DNA of 64,000 nucleotides from Cryptococcus deneoformans JEC21. Taxonomy: Eukaryota; Basidiomycota; Tremellomycetes; Tremellales; Cryptococcaceae. The stretch spans positions 146,001 to 210,000 of the forward strand of contig NC_006684.1 of assembly GCF_000091045.1 (NCBI RefSeq), read 5' to 3'. Made by a program: the position numbers and the translations under genes. Below the pieces are notes generated by a model, which saw only the letters and a program-made list of their open reading frames with translations, was not told where the DNA came from and searched no databases. Every line of letters begins with the position of its first letter. Position 1 is the stretch's first letter. Positions 32,726 to 45,600 of the stretch are shown here, in pieces.

Positions 32726-35672
32726 TCATTGAGTCCTCTTGGTAAGCTTGTTCAGGATGACATTCTCCATTGCTCTCATAACGTCTGGCTTGGTCCACAA
32801 GCTCGTTATTATGTACACCACGTTACCGAGGGGACGAGAGTGGATTTGGAAAGGAGAGAAAGGAACGATGTCCTCTGCAGCGGCATCAGATGACGAAGGG
32901 GTGACAACGACTTGACGGAGTGCGGTAAGGAAGTCGAGAGCCGCGTGGGAAGAGTAATCTGCGACGGTCTGTCAGATAACAAAACATTCAAGAGATAGAG
33001 CTAGCTCACCGTTCTCATCATCTTGCAGCTCGATAGCAAATACGGTCCCCATAGCCATAGCACCCTTAACACCTTCAGCCCGACTGATATCCTCAACAAA
33101 TTCCTTCTTCCAGAAACTCCATCTCCCTTCAACGCCCTTCTTAACTCCCCACATGTTCTTCTCGCCTTGCCATCCGCCCTTGGCCTCATAGTTAGTTGTA
33201 AGTTTCATCGCCTCTAGCGCCACGGCACATCCGATTGGGTTAGCAGTGTATGAATGACCGTGCAAAAGGGCGTCGACCTTGTCAGGTGACAGAAATGCCG
33301 AGAATATGGATGGAGAAGCGAGGGTGGTGGACAGAGGAAGGAGGCCACCAGTAAGAATTTTGGCGTAAGCGGAGATATCAGGAGTGTGGCCAAGAACCGT
33401 AGCGGCAGAGTTATAGCCGAAACGGTGCAAACCGGAGAACACTATCGATCCAATAAGCCAAAAGAGTCTGGTTCTACGGCATCGATTGCTCACCTTCGTC
33501 ATACAAAACAGGAAGACCCTGCCACTCCGCGCCAGACCTTCTCTTCAGCCCCTCCAACTCTTGTTCAAACGATCCGCCATCCCATTTCTCTCCAGCGAAT
33601 AGGTCCCCGCTCGCTCTGACGACTTCAATCATGCATGATTGGAACAAAGGGTCGACGAACACCATACCTCCCGCTCCAAGACATGTTGGCTCCATGACGA
33701 GTGCACCAAACTTCTTGCCTTCCTTGACTAATCGTTCAAGAGTTGATCGGATGTGAGCACGATAGTACGAGGCTAAGGGAGAAGAGGAACGGGATGAGAT
33801 GTCATATACGTCCTTGAAGGAGGGGAATTCGAGTGCCCAACCATCGGGAGTAGATTTGCTGGAAGAAGCGATAGAAGAAGGAAGAGGCGACCAAGAGTCA
33901 GGCCCGGTAGTGAGGACAGTGGGGACACCGTTGACAAATTGGACCATAGGAGGTGAGAACCAGTGTCCTCTGCCCTTGTACCAGTCTACAGCTTTGTTGT
34001 AGGTAGAAGCTTGAGTAGCATCCATAGACCCAATCTTAAAACCCCTCAGCACGTATTCTCACGCCAAACCAGGATGGGACTCACAGTATCACCATGGTAA
34101 CTTCCCCTTAGTCCAATAACTCCGACATCACCACCCATTTCCCCATCCCACCCGTATCGCCTACCTGCCGCCCTTAGCGCCATCTTCAAAGCGACCTCAA
34201 TAGCTGTACTTCCGTTGTCCGAGTAAAACACACGTGACGCCCAGCCCTCGCCAACAGTGGAGATGAGCTTTTCGGCTAAAGAGAGGGCAGGGGCGTTGGT
34301 TCCACTAGGGAAAAGGACGTGGCCATAGCGACCGGCAGCGGAAGCAGCCGCGAGGGTGAGGTGCTCATTGGCATGGCCATGGGACTGACTAAGGGCAATC
34401 GTAAGGCACAATGACAATGTGACAACAATAAGGACATACGTGAACCAACTGGCGGAGCCGTCAAAGTAAGACTTTAATAGGCTCTCACTCTTGGAAGAGG
34501 GAGCAGATTCGGGCTTGGCATAGTAAGAGTCGAAGTTATCGCCGAAAGCCGAGTCGACGACCATAACATCTTCCTTCTTGTCGATCTACAGTTCTCAGTG
34601 AGTTAGTAGCACGGCTGATCTGAGATGTACTTACCAGCTGATGTTGAGTAAACGGCCACCAGATGCTTTCAAGAGTCCTTTGGGGCATCCCTCCCAGCTC
34701 CTCTATCCTCCTCTTATGCTTTTCCTCGAGCCATCTTGCCGCATCGCCCACACCTCCACCTTGCTCGCCTTCAAAGTTCTTCTCCACTTCCTTGTACCAT
34801 TGCTCCAACCTCACACCGTCTTCCTCAACCGTACCATACTTCTCTGGTGGGGGCTTGATTGTCCAGTAACCGATGCCACGGTCTCTAAAATACTCTTCAA
34901 GGAAGGTATGGTTGCGGTAATAGGAGTCGTGCAAGCACAGGACGGCCGAAAGAGAGTAACCTCTGAGAAGCAAAGACTCGTAAGCCGAGATGGTAGTTGA
35001 AATACCTCCCAGATGTGGTGATGCGACGAGAACGGAAGGAAGCCTAAGAGATCGAAGAAAGGTGGATTGGGTGTGCGGAGGATGGAGCGCTGGAGAATGA
35101 ACGCCGCCTGCGGTCTCTACGAAGAGGCAACCATCCTGACCATCAAGTTGTTGAAGACACTTATTGGCATGAGCCTCAATACCTCTGACAAGCTCTTCAT
35201 TGGTTTTCGGAAAGGGCTACATATATTAAGTCATAGCCAGCAAGTTATAGATAAAGCTCACAAGGTCGGGGGCCAACTGTGCGGCAAGATGAGGTGACAT
35301 AGGTTCTCGATATTGATACAAGTTGTGTGTCGAAATGTACGAGCTGTAGGGTTTGGTGTTTCGCTGTACATAGCTGTAAATATTAGCGCAGTCAGCATCA
35401 TCTACTATTGATCCATATATCCATTCTCACCCCGTATCTGATTCAGAGTCAGGGCCAGTACTGACGGGCTTCAAATAAAACACCCTTTTGCGCGGCTCTT
35501 CAGATTTCGATACATATCGAGATGCAGACGCCCGGAGCAAAGCAGTTGTGAGCAAGGTTTTTCCAACTTCAGTGTTGGCTGATTCAAATGTTAGCTTGAA
35601 TGAATATCAGTAGCAAATTGGCTCACCTCCGAACACTTGATGGACTCGAAAATTGGGAAATAAGAGGGGCAT
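32726..35672 (-). CDS. Bifunctional dethiobiotin synthetase / DAPA aminotransferase
   Basis: A predicted 847-residue fusion enzyme covering two consecutive biotin steps: DAPA aminotransferase (BioA/Bio3, KAPA to DAPA) and dethiobiotin synthetase (BioD/Bio4, DAPA to dethiobiotin). I read nine exons with consistent phases. The N-terminal BioD half has the P-loop GANTEVGKT (residues 15-23), KPVSTGPDS and the ETAGGVHSP motif. The C-terminal half is a class-III PLP aminotransferase: WWPFTQHQL substrate-pocket signature, DNGSTAIEVALKMALRAA, GSYHGDT, EPTCLGAGGMVFVDP, LYDEV/FSGLHRFG and YAKILTGG with the Schiff-base lysine, then HGHSYTANPIGCAVA. Similar fusions are known in plants (BIO3-BIO1) and other fungi. 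Location (mitochondrion or cytosol) cannot be called; the N-terminus MPLLFPNFRVHQVFG is not a clear presequence. Confidence 0.94.
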
Positions 35673-36506
35673 TGTATCGAGTCGATCCGCGGAGAAGCTC
35701 GATCACCAACTAGCGTTGTCCTAAGCTTCCTGGAAATATAAGAGAAGGATATGTGTACCCTTGCTTTTGCTCCCAGCTATAGGAATACAAATACGCTGTG
35801 TATTTTTTTTATTTCTCAAGCAGGGCAGGTATAACTACGTATAACCCCCAAGAAAAACGAGCGGACGGACGGATGGTCGACGGACGACCGGCCGTTTAAT
35901 TACCGGCGGTCGCCGTGGTGGAGGTCCGCTTGTTGACACTCCCTACGGTCGATGGCCAGCTTGATCCAAGTTTGATCACACAGTGGGAAAAATAGCAATT
36001 GAGCGAAGCGCGAAGATAACCTCGTTTTCTTCTTAATTTAGATAATTATGCCCTATCAACTACCACCCGGACCATGGTGAATTCCAAAAAGCCCCGGAAG
36101 ACTCCAAAGGCTAATGGAAATGTATAATAGGAGCCTAGAACCTTCGAACACCGTTTCCTGTTTTGACAGATCGCGGCGGACGCTATTGTGAACGCACCAG
36201 CCGCAAAGTAGAAGAAGGTGATGCTTGAACCTTTTTGAAGCTACCGATGATATTCTAGAACAGGTCATAGGACAGCTTCAAAAAGAATATTCATGGCTCA
36301 GGAGGGTCTGTAAAGTGCTGTGAGCATCATCATGGTGCTTATCGCCTTCTTATGATAGCCATCATTTGATGTGGCCGCTGCCTGCAGCTTACTCATTTTT
36401 GATAATCATATACTAGCCTTTCGAGCCATGAAGGAATACTGTCCATACAAACAAGTGATGCACATTTAGCAATATCTGCAGCTTCATTAAAACCACAATG
36501 AATCAT
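35673..36506. other. Intergenic, biotin-gene promoter and EXO70 3' end
   Basis: 834 bp between minus-strand genes. A GC-rich, CGGACG/GGTCGACGGACGACC-type segment at about 35859-35925 stands out in otherwise AT-rich DNA and lies 190-250 bp upstream of the biotin-gene ATG. A 12-bp perfect inverted repeat lies further on at 36231-36285 (listed separately). No gene is seen. Confidence 0.45.
36231..36285. repeat. 12-bp perfect inverted repeat
   Basis: CTTTTTGAAGCT at 36231-36242 is matched by its reverse complement AGCTTCAAAAAG at 36274-36285 across a 31-nt loop. It lies about 220 bp beyond the EXO70 stop codon on the downstream side, so it could be in the 3' UTR or a termination region. The function is unknown. 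Confidence 0.5.
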
Positions 36507-38945
36507 TTAGCGGAACATGCTTTGCACCCTTCTGCTGACCTCATCCGGTGAGCTCCTCACATCTGGTCGCATGTTAGCCCACCATGTGTTGTACGTTCAA
36601 ATGATGGTGCACTCACACTTCTCCGCCCCCTTACTCTGACATCTCGCCGCAAACGCCTCATATCCCTTCCTCACCACACCTTCCACCTCCCTGCCCACTG
36701 AATCTCTCATTTCTGGATCTTGCCTATTAAGCGGATACCTCGCCATCACCCCTTCAAGCTCGCCAAGTCTCTCGAAGAACGCAATAGAAGATTCTTTCAA
36801 GTTATGTCGTTCTGAAGTAGGCAGCTGAGGGACGGCGAATCGTTGAGTGTGAGAGTGGGGTGCTGAAGTGAGAAGAGAAGTGAGTGATTGGAATTCGGAA
36901 ATGAATTGGCTACGCCAGAAGAAAGGGGGGGATCAGTATACGATGTGATGCTGGGAATGATAACAGACTTACGTTCGGGCATCTCGCACAGCCTTGTTTA
37001 ACATGGCTTCGGCACCTGGACCGGTGATATCCGAATTTGACTGGATAATCAACATGTTACGTATATGTGAGACTTTGAGGCAGATCAGTTACTTTGTTTC
37101 TTTCAATTGTCATAGAACTTACCATTGTTGAGCAAAAAAGCCTGGCCTATGGGTCGTTTCATCCCCTTTGCCTTTGCATGCAGGTGATTCAACAATGTGC
37201 CCAAAACATCCGCCACGAAAAACTTTACGATCCCACCCTCCTCATCTGCACTTCTCACATTACTCGGCAACTCATTCAACCCCATTAACCAGCTTCTCTC
37301 GGATTTGCTTTTCCCCAACAATCCTTCCACAACTTGCTCATATTCCATCAAGCTCTCAAGGTAAGTGATTGTAGAATACGTGATATCGCTGATTACTGAA
37401 GTGGGCGGCCCTTCCGTCGTCGCGGAACGGACGTCAACGAGCATCTCCGGGAATGAACGGAGCGAGAGAGAACGGAGAGTGTTAACCGATTGATCAAGGG
37501 CAGTGACGAGTTCAGTGGTGGCGGGTGATTGGGGTGTACCGAGACGTGAAAGGCAGGAAGACATGATGTGATCCCATTGCGGTAATAAGCGCGAGACAGA
37601 TGCATAAAGGTCGAGAGCGGTGAATGTATGTCTGGAGAGATATTTCTTCAGAGTAGATAACGTGGGAGAGAGGGCCTTATTGGCGAGTGTTATGGGAGAT
37701 GCTAGAGTCTGAGTGAGGATTGTTTGAGGTGGGTGGTTGGGGAAAAGGGACTCGGCAAGCATCGTTTCCCCCTGTTGCTTGTCAGCTTGGGCAGTTATTC
37801 ATGGGGATCAAGCTCACTTCTGCAGCGTGCATAATAGCCTCCCAGATACTCATGATATTGCCAACTTTCCCTCTGCCACCCTGGTTTTCCCAAATGCCTC
37901 CTTCATCGGCCTCTTCCACTTTGATCGCCAGCGCATTTAAGCTTCTGCACATCCAATCTCCTCTCAGCCTTGCGAATTGGGAAACGGCATCTTCAAATAT
38001 GGGCTGGATAATACTCAGAGTCTTTGGAGTAGGGTTTGCAGGATTTAGATAGACAGTCATCTTTGTGGTCAAAGGTAGAAGGGTGTTGAGAGATGGAAAA
38101 AGGTTAGGAGGGGTGGGAGGACCGTTGTTGAGGAGAGTATCGACATCAAATGTTCTTCCCATACCGTCTTTAGAAAGCTTCAAGAAAAGTTGTGTCATCG
38201 ACCTGAAACCAGTCTCCACCAACTGGGTCTGCCATTCTCGTCAGTGAAACCTCAGGCTTGGCGAACAAATTACACTGACTAGATCTTTGACACCCGCTTC
38301 TCTTGCTCCACCCCTACCCTCCATCAAGCCTTTATACATCCTCTCCAAATCATCGATGACCCCATCCAGCGCACTAAAGTATTCCCCCAAGGCCATAATA
38401 TCAGGTCCTCTTGTCAGGAGAACGACATCATCTGTAGGGGTTGTGGAGCGCGAAGGGGGCTTGGAAGATGTAGAAGCGGTCACATGGGGCGGAATAGCAG
38501 AAGCGGGTTCCACAGAGTAGCCTTTGGTAGTGCTGGATGTGGAAGCTTGTCTGTTAGCGGCTGGACGAGAGTTTGGAGTCGAAGCGACCGGTTTTCCTGA
38601 CAAGTAGCTGAGTAGGGCGTCTATATCTGCAGGCAATAAAGTCAGATCCAGAGTTTCCGTACCCATAAAATTAAACGTACTGGCATCTTTCCTTGTCAAT
38701 GGTTGAATTCCAAGCGGAACAATGGCCTTGTCTAGCCTGTATAACCTATTGTCAAGCTGGCCAAGTATATCTATTTGACGTTAGATCATAATCAAGACTA
38801 AAGATCATTTTCTTACTTGTCATACGTTGCCCAAGCTGGTTTGTTTTGAGGAGATGTTGATCCTGGTATGATTCTGATCAGTCATGATCCCTATCACATT
38901 GTCCAACACACGTACCAACAAAGCGAGGTCGGTTTCTTCGTCCAT
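36507..38945 (-). CDS. EXO70: Exocyst subunit Exo70
   Basis: A predicted 673-residue Exo70, the exocyst subunit that binds PI(4,5)P2 and Rho GTPases and tethers secretory vesicles at growth sites. I read nine exons (38945-38916, 38862-38817, 38770-38681, 38626-38280, 38228-37818, 37771-37123, 37072-36973, 36909-36617, 36562-36507). The N-terminus MDEETDLALL/DQHLLKTNQLGQRMT/NILGQLDNRLYRLDKAIVPL is the usual coiled CorEx region. The C-domain contains VETGFRSMTQLFLKLSKDG, TYLESLMEYEQVVEGLL and the FLLNN/VSHIRNMLIIQS motif recovered by splicing. The end KGAEK/YVRSSPDEVSRRVQSMF matches the KY..Y.P.dv...i..lF ending of the family. Many small exons make this gene easy to mis-annotate. It is transcribed divergently from VPS16. 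Confidence 0.92.
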
Positions 38946-39426
38946 AAAGTTTATTGATTACGCTAGTAGTTGTATCTTTTATAGGGTAAATGAAAAAACC
39001 GAAAGGTCTTTATTAAATTTCACAGCCTTTGGAGGTATTTGTTCTGTTTCAAAATGGAGAAGTAAGGATGTTGTTTCGAAATAGTCGTTATTGTTGTCGT
39101 CGACCTGAAGCGGTCATTGAAGCAGTGAGCAAACGCAAGACTATGTAATGTCCAGGAATATCAACTACTCACCTTCCACCTTGCAACCTTTTTCTCGGCA
39201 CGAGATATAAATGCGGCAGTGAGTGTGTATAGAGTACAGATGTCAATGATAGAGGAGATGGAAGTGATGACGATGACAGAAGATCCGGAGCGGGTATCTC
39301 CGCAAAGTCCACTATTGAGAAGAAGTATCTGTTGTGTTGTCCTTTATCGTCATCGCAACTTTCTGGATACATGTATCTACATACATCGAACGCTGCATTC
39401 TCAGCAATCGCCACATTAGATACATA
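38946..39426. promoter_or_regulatory. Divergent EXO70-VPS16 promoter region
   Basis: 481 bp between the start codons of two divergent membrane-traffic genes. Short frames on both strands look like chance. No specific element is recognised. Confidence 0.45.
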
Positions 39427-42400
39427 ATGGCCGCTATACCGCCACCAACAGCGACGTAAGTGTCTCGAAAGCCTCCCAAGCACCCACAATCCTCCTCACA
39501 GCCATCTTACACGCTCATCATCTCACTTTCTCCAGCTGGGACACGATCCAGGATGTATTCTATCGCAAGGATGAGATATATTCCATGGGATGGAAAGTAT
39601 CAGACCTTTCAGACTACATAGTTACTTCAGCTAGAAACAGTGGTCCTATCGGTGAGCCTTTCCCAACCTGTCTTGTCAGCTCTTACTGATAATAATCAAC
39701 AGCCATGATCAGAGATGAGCGCAAGATCATGCTTCTAGGGAAACATCCACCAGGAAAACCCAAGATTTACGTCTACACCTCCTCAGGAATCCTATTGAAT
39801 ACTTTTACATGGGACCTTACTCCACCCATCTTACTCCACTTCACCTCTCAGAACCTCATTGTGCTTTCGGACGAAGGCTTATATCGTGTGTACGATTTGT
39901 CGAATTCAGGCGAATACAAGCAACATACGTTGGGAAGTGACGTTGCAGAAATGGGTCTAGTAGATGCGCAAGCGTGGGAAGATGGTATGATTGTTTTGAC
40001 TGGCGAACTGGAGTACCTGCAAGTCAGCGGCTGGTCAGGCGGTCGGGTTATCCGTTTATCTCCAAGTGGTAAATATAGAGAAGCCCTGGCTGCACATTTC
40101 TTAACAAAACGGTCACAGGTCTAGGCGAATTACCAATGTCTTGGTCCCTTCTATCGCCCGACAAATCTCCAACCGGTCATGCTCAAGTACTCTTCTCAAC
40201 ATCCTCTACAATAATAACCCTCGACGCTCTCGAACGCATCGACCAGCGCGTCTCTCGCGGTCCATTCTCACATATCCGAGTGTCACCCAATGGTCGATTC
40301 CTCGCTCTTATCACCGTGTTTGGGTCTTTATGGGTTGTCTCGTCCGACTTTAGTCGTAATTTATCGGAAGTCGATATCGGCGAGTTGAGCGACAGTGCTG
40401 GGTTACCTGAAAAAGTAGAATGGTGTGGTGATAATGCAGTAGTCCTTGGATGGGGCGGGAAAGTGGTCGTTGTCGGCCCTGCAGGTGATTCTCTCAAGTG
40501 CGTAGATGTATTATATGGCGTAAGCGGCAATTATTACTCACGACACGGTATAGGTACTATTACTCTCCATCGGCCCACCTTATTGGGGAGCTTGATGGAC
40601 TTAGGGTAATCTCAGCAACATCTTGCGACTTTATCCAAAAAGTACCAGGTCAGTGACTACTCCTACTTATTTTACTCAAAATCCTACTAAATTTTTTACA
40701 GATTCCTCCCTCGCTGTGTTTAGACCTGGCTCAACTCATCCTGCCTCTATCCTCTACGATGCTCTCGATAATTTTGAGCGCAAATCACCAAAAGCAGATG
40801 AGAGTATACGCAGTATAAGGCCAGAGCTGGCAGATGCTGTTGATACCTGTATTCAAGCGGCTGGGAGGGAGATTGAAGTCACCTGGCAGAGGAAGTTGTT
40901 GAAGGTGGGTGTCGCACCTTTTCCAATTGAGCGGCATCAAAACTCATGAGAATTTGTAGGCTGCTCAATTTGGACGAGCATTCATGGATCTGTACAACCC
41001 TAGCGAGTTTGTGGAGATGGCGCAAACGTTGAAGGTGTTGAATGCGGTCAGGTATTTTGAAGTAGGCATCCCTATCACTTATGACCAGTGAGTTCCCCGA
41101 CTTGCCTTGTGAACGAAAGCTTGCTAAATCGTGCACGAAGGTATATAACATCATCCCCCTCGTACCTTATCTCCCATCTTATCTCTCGCAACCTCCACCT
41201 TTTTGCCCTACGCATTTCTCAACACCTCTCCCTTCGCCCAGACCCGGTTCTGAAACACTGGGCCACAGCAAAAATCACTCGCTCCAACAAAGGCGTTGAC
41301 CCCTCCGACCGTGGCGTTGCAGATGACGAACAAGTCTGCGAAGCCATTGTCGAGAAATTCGAAAAGGAAGGCGAGAGGGGAGTGAGTTACGCGGAGATTG
41401 CGAAGAAGGCATGGGAAGCGGGAAGAACAAGGTTGGCTACAATGCTGTTGGATCATGAGCCCCAAGCCGCGGAGCAGGTTCCATTGTTGTTGCAGATGAA
41501 GCAAGATAAGATTGCGTTGACTAAAGCTATCGATTCTGGGGATACTGATCTTGGTAAGTCATTCATTTTTCAGTGATGTATAGTGGCAACTGATGACTCC
41601 TGTTCTTTAGTCTACCAAGTTCTCCTTCACCTACGCTCAACGCTCACCCCGGGCGACTTCTTCCACGTTCTTGATGACTCAATCTCTCCCAATCTCAAGC
41701 CTGCTGTCAACCTTTTACAAGTGTACGCCCGCCAAGCCGACCGCCAACTGTTGCGTAACTTTTACTACCAGGATGACAGACGAACAGAGAGTGCTTGTTT
41801 GGAAATGGAAGAAGCTGGACAGAGCCAGGATGTAAATGACAGGATTGAACATCTCAAGGTCGCTGCCAAGAGGTTTGGGGAAAGTAAAGAGCGGGTGTTT
41901 GAGGCTAAAGTAAGTCATTCATATTTATTTCTCATAAAAGCCATAACTAACAGTATCACTGCAGATGGTTGAAGATGCTCAACGCCTTCTTATCCTCCAG
42001 GAAGCCTATGAACGGGAGCTTGCCCATAAGTTCAAATTCACAGGCTTGTCTGTCGATGAATTCATACATAAACTTCTTATTGAAGGGTTCGGGAAACGTG
42101 CAGAGCGGGTGAGGGCGGACTGGAAGGTGCCGGATAGGCGGTGGTGGTGGGTCAAGCTGAAGGCATTGGCAGAAGTCAAGGATTGGGATGGTTTGGAGGC
42201 TTTTGCAAAGTCGAAGAAGAGCCCGATAGGGTATGAGCCGTTTGTGGTGGGTGATCTGCACATTTCTGTTAGGGTATTTAAAATTGACTAGTGTGGGGAT
42301 CACAGACACATCTTTTGTCCCTCAAGCCATCTCAACCTAAGCATGCTGCCACATTCGTTTCTCGATGTGACGCCAAAAGCCGGGCAGATTTGTATGTGCG

Positions 42401-42594
42401 ATGTGGAGAGTGGGGGAAAGCAGCGGAGGTCGCAAGAGAAAGAGGGGATCGAGCGAAGCTTGAGTCAGTGTTGCTTCATCCTTTATCAAGTTACAACACA
42501 GTACTGACAGTCCTAAAGACAACTACGTAGAATGGCCCCTAATGGGTTTGCCCAGAGAGACGTAGATGAAGTGATACAGCGATCAGGGAAATGA
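39427..42594 (+). CDS. VPS16: Vacuolar sorting protein Vps16 (HOPS/CORVET)
   Basis: A predicted 843-residue Vps16, a core subunit of the HOPS and CORVET tethering complexes for endosome and vacuole fusion, where it binds the SM protein Vps33. I read twelve exons with phases that close. The N-terminus MAAIPPPTAT/WDTIQDVFYRKDEIYSMGWKVSDLSDY is typical. The propeller part includes IRDERKIMLLG, GPFSHIRVSPNGRFLAL and LWVVSSDFSRNLSEVD. The C-terminal helical part has AAQFGRAFMDLYNPSEFVEMAQTLKVLNAVR, ITYDQ/YITSSPSYLISHLISRNLHLFALRISQHL, YAEIAKKAWEAGRTRLATMLLDHE and KSPIGYEPFV. The last exon adds EMAPNGFAQRDVDEVIQRSGK. A 32-nt intron at 41088 seemed possible, but the acceptor at 41140 gives the family sequence and a normal 53-nt intron. 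Confidence 0.93.
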
Positions 42595-42697
42595 GGGATC
42601 AGTCATGGAGAGGACTCCTGCATGCGAAGATAATAATTGTGTGTGTATGTATAAATATGGGTGATACTTTCTCTGCAAAACTACATCGGTATTCACA

Positions 42698-45600
42698 CTA
42701 ATGCAAATACACCGGCAAACCGTAAACAACCGGCGCCGCACCATTGAGATACTTCAGTTTGCACTCATTCCTCGCCTTGTTGACAGCTTGCACCGTCGAC
42801 AGTTCTGACAGAGGAAGTAGCGTGTTGGTACGGGATCGTGATTGAGGCTGGTGAGCAGCATCTAGGTGCAAGCCATGCTTGAGAACATGCTCTGAAATTC
42901 TGTCGATGTCCCGGTCAGTGACATCCCAGAGGTTACCAACCAAAGACGGACTGAAAGCTTTATTAGCCGCTGGCCATCTGGAGATTTGCTTTTTTTAACA
43001 GACTCACCACCCAGCCACCATGTAATGCCAAGCTGTACCTGTTCTATCGAAATCACCCTGATCCTTCAAATGCCCAGAGGAACAACCCCACAGCATGGTC
43101 GTTGCACATTGAGGAAGCGATCTGATTTTTTGAGAACTGATGTACTGTTCTGCACCTCCATGCCCAAAGTATCTACCAATATGATCAGCTTACCGAGAGA
43201 TAAAAGCAAACATCATACTTACAAGACGAGGTCATAATCCCTTAGCGCTGCTCGCATTTCCATCTCTGTGGGGGGTCTGCCGACAATTCCTTTCCAACCG
43301 GCCTTTTCTACCATCTCATCAATCCATGGTTTGAAATGCGTTTCAGTTCTCGCGAGATCACCACTAGGGTTCAAAATGTAGAAAGTTCTTCGAGAGTTGA
43401 CAGTACGCTTAATGTCAAGATGATTGTCTGTAGCTACGACGCTCTGAGTAAGAGATGGTCGGAGATGATTACCCATTGCGACTTGATCAAGGAGGAAGGA
43501 AAGAGATGGAATACGGCTAGTTGGGCGCCCCCGAAGGATTGGAATTGACTCCCAAGGAAAAGATTGAACATTCTTGTCAAGAGCAAGGAAGATATGTTCT
43601 TCTCCTAAAGCATTTGAGGTATTGTTTTGCTTCGTTTCCACCTTCTCTAAGGCGCCTTTTACATCCAGGGCAATCTGCACGAACAGTCAGTTATCCTCCT
43701 TTCGCAACAATCAACGGCACTCACTTGGTCAATATCCAGCTCTGACAGAGCAACAGGAACACCGTGAAATTGATACACGTCTAAAATGAAGTACACTAAA
43801 TCCTCTACCTCTTCTTCTTTGCACTTGCTTGAAAGACTGGCAAATGATTCGAGTAAAGCGTCATCCAGATGGGGCTTTGTAGCACACTTCTTCGCCTTTG
43901 AATTTCGCCCGCCCGAGAGAGCAGCCCCAAAGATTTTGTCAAGACTATCACTAAAATCTGATAAATCTGCTTTGCTGAACCTGTTCCTGGGGCTCAAAAT
44001 GGTCTTCTTGCCGTCAATGAAGTACGAGAATAAAAAATAGGAATACCTACCTTAAAAGCACCGAGCCATACAAACTCAAGGTTTACACACAGCTCTTCCA
44101 TCCTCTTATCCAAAGCTCTCCTCTCAGCCCACCATTCCGCCTTTCCTTCTGAAGTAGTGATATGCTTGGCTCTTCTAGCACCTTCGTTACTGGCCTTGAC
44201 AATAGTCTCTAGCTCTTCGACAGCAGCATCAAAGGTCCATATATCATCGTCTCCTTCTCTTCGCCCTTGTCGATCCACTGGGAGACAGAATACGATGGGC
44301 TCATAGCCATTCTGGTGGCGTGAAATAAACATAGTATTTCGATCGTCTGACACGTTGATAGTGATTACCGCCCAGTTGGCTGGGACGTCTTCGAGAGAAA
44401 TGGCGTCGGCTGCTAATATATGCTTGGATTCGTACTTAGATTTAATCATTTGCCAGTACGATCGAAGCTTGCCATCATGGTCATCAAGGTCGTCAGAAAG
44501 ATCCACATCGTCGCCATTGGGCTTGCCAGTAACTGGAGGGTCAAATGATGGCCAATCAATATCGCCATGATCGATATCGATAAATTTAGTTTCAATGGCA
44601 TGCAGCAGCTCACGATGTAACGTGATAGACGAACTGGAAGCTGTATGAAATTTAGCGTAATCCATTGCTCTTGAATCGACACTCACCAAGTGTACTTGCA
44701 GCGGCAGATGTGACACTCTCTGAACCTTGGCCTAATGATGTCTGAAAAGCCTTTAACAAAGCCAGAGCAAGACAAGCCTGTCTGATGCCTTCTACTTTAC
44801 CCCCAGCCGCTACTAGGTCCAACGCGGACAAGAAAGCATCCTCAGCACGAGTCAAGAAAGCTTGGATACTGAGCCTAGCAGACTGGCGATCTTTGATCTT
44901 CTTTTCAGGAATGCCCATTGGCATAGTCACAGCTGCATTTCATGTCAGTCAGTTGAATCAGTCTCCTGGAAGTCAGGTTCCCATACCTGATTCAGTCAAA
45001 GAGCTCATGAAGAGGTCAGTTTTAAACTGTTGGATGGCTTCATGTAAAGCGATGCGACCTTGAAGCAAAAATTCTTCGGCCTAGAGACTCATTAGGATTT
45101 CCAGTGTAAGTCCGTACGTTCTCAAAGCGCACATACCTTGATCTGGGTGGTAGAAGGTAAGTTTTTTACCTTGGCAAGTAGCTGCATGCATTCCTCTTTC
45201 GAGCCTGCTTCCCTCAAAAGCCATGCTACTGATACGTCAGTCGCATATGTTAATTGAAAATGTTGTTACATACCATGCTGTCTCATGACATGGGCCAAAG
45301 TCGCTGGCAACAAAGGCTCCTTACCACCAGTACTCTTACTCAAAGTTTTGGCAGACCTGCCACTTATGTTCGACGAGATGAGCCCTGAGCTCTTTTTGGG
45401 ACTGAGACGGACGTTAGCAATCATTATTATTAAATAATGCAATCTACCACTCACGTAGGTAACAGGGCCTCAGCAGCCGCAAATACAGAATCAAGCCCTG
45501 CGATCTCACTTGATGTACTTTGGAACATCTGTCCAGCTTCTTCGATCATCCCTTGTCCAGTATATAGGTCACCCTGAATTCTCATGAGATCAACAATTTC

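Noticed and set aside
36056..36268. 70-codon minus-strand frame near the inverted repeat
   Set aside because: Short, Cys/Ser/Leu-rich without any motif, and in an intergenic region with no splice support.
41088..41119. 32-nt intron in VPS16
   Set aside because: Too short for the introns in this window, and the acceptor at 41140 restores a better family match with a 53-nt intron.
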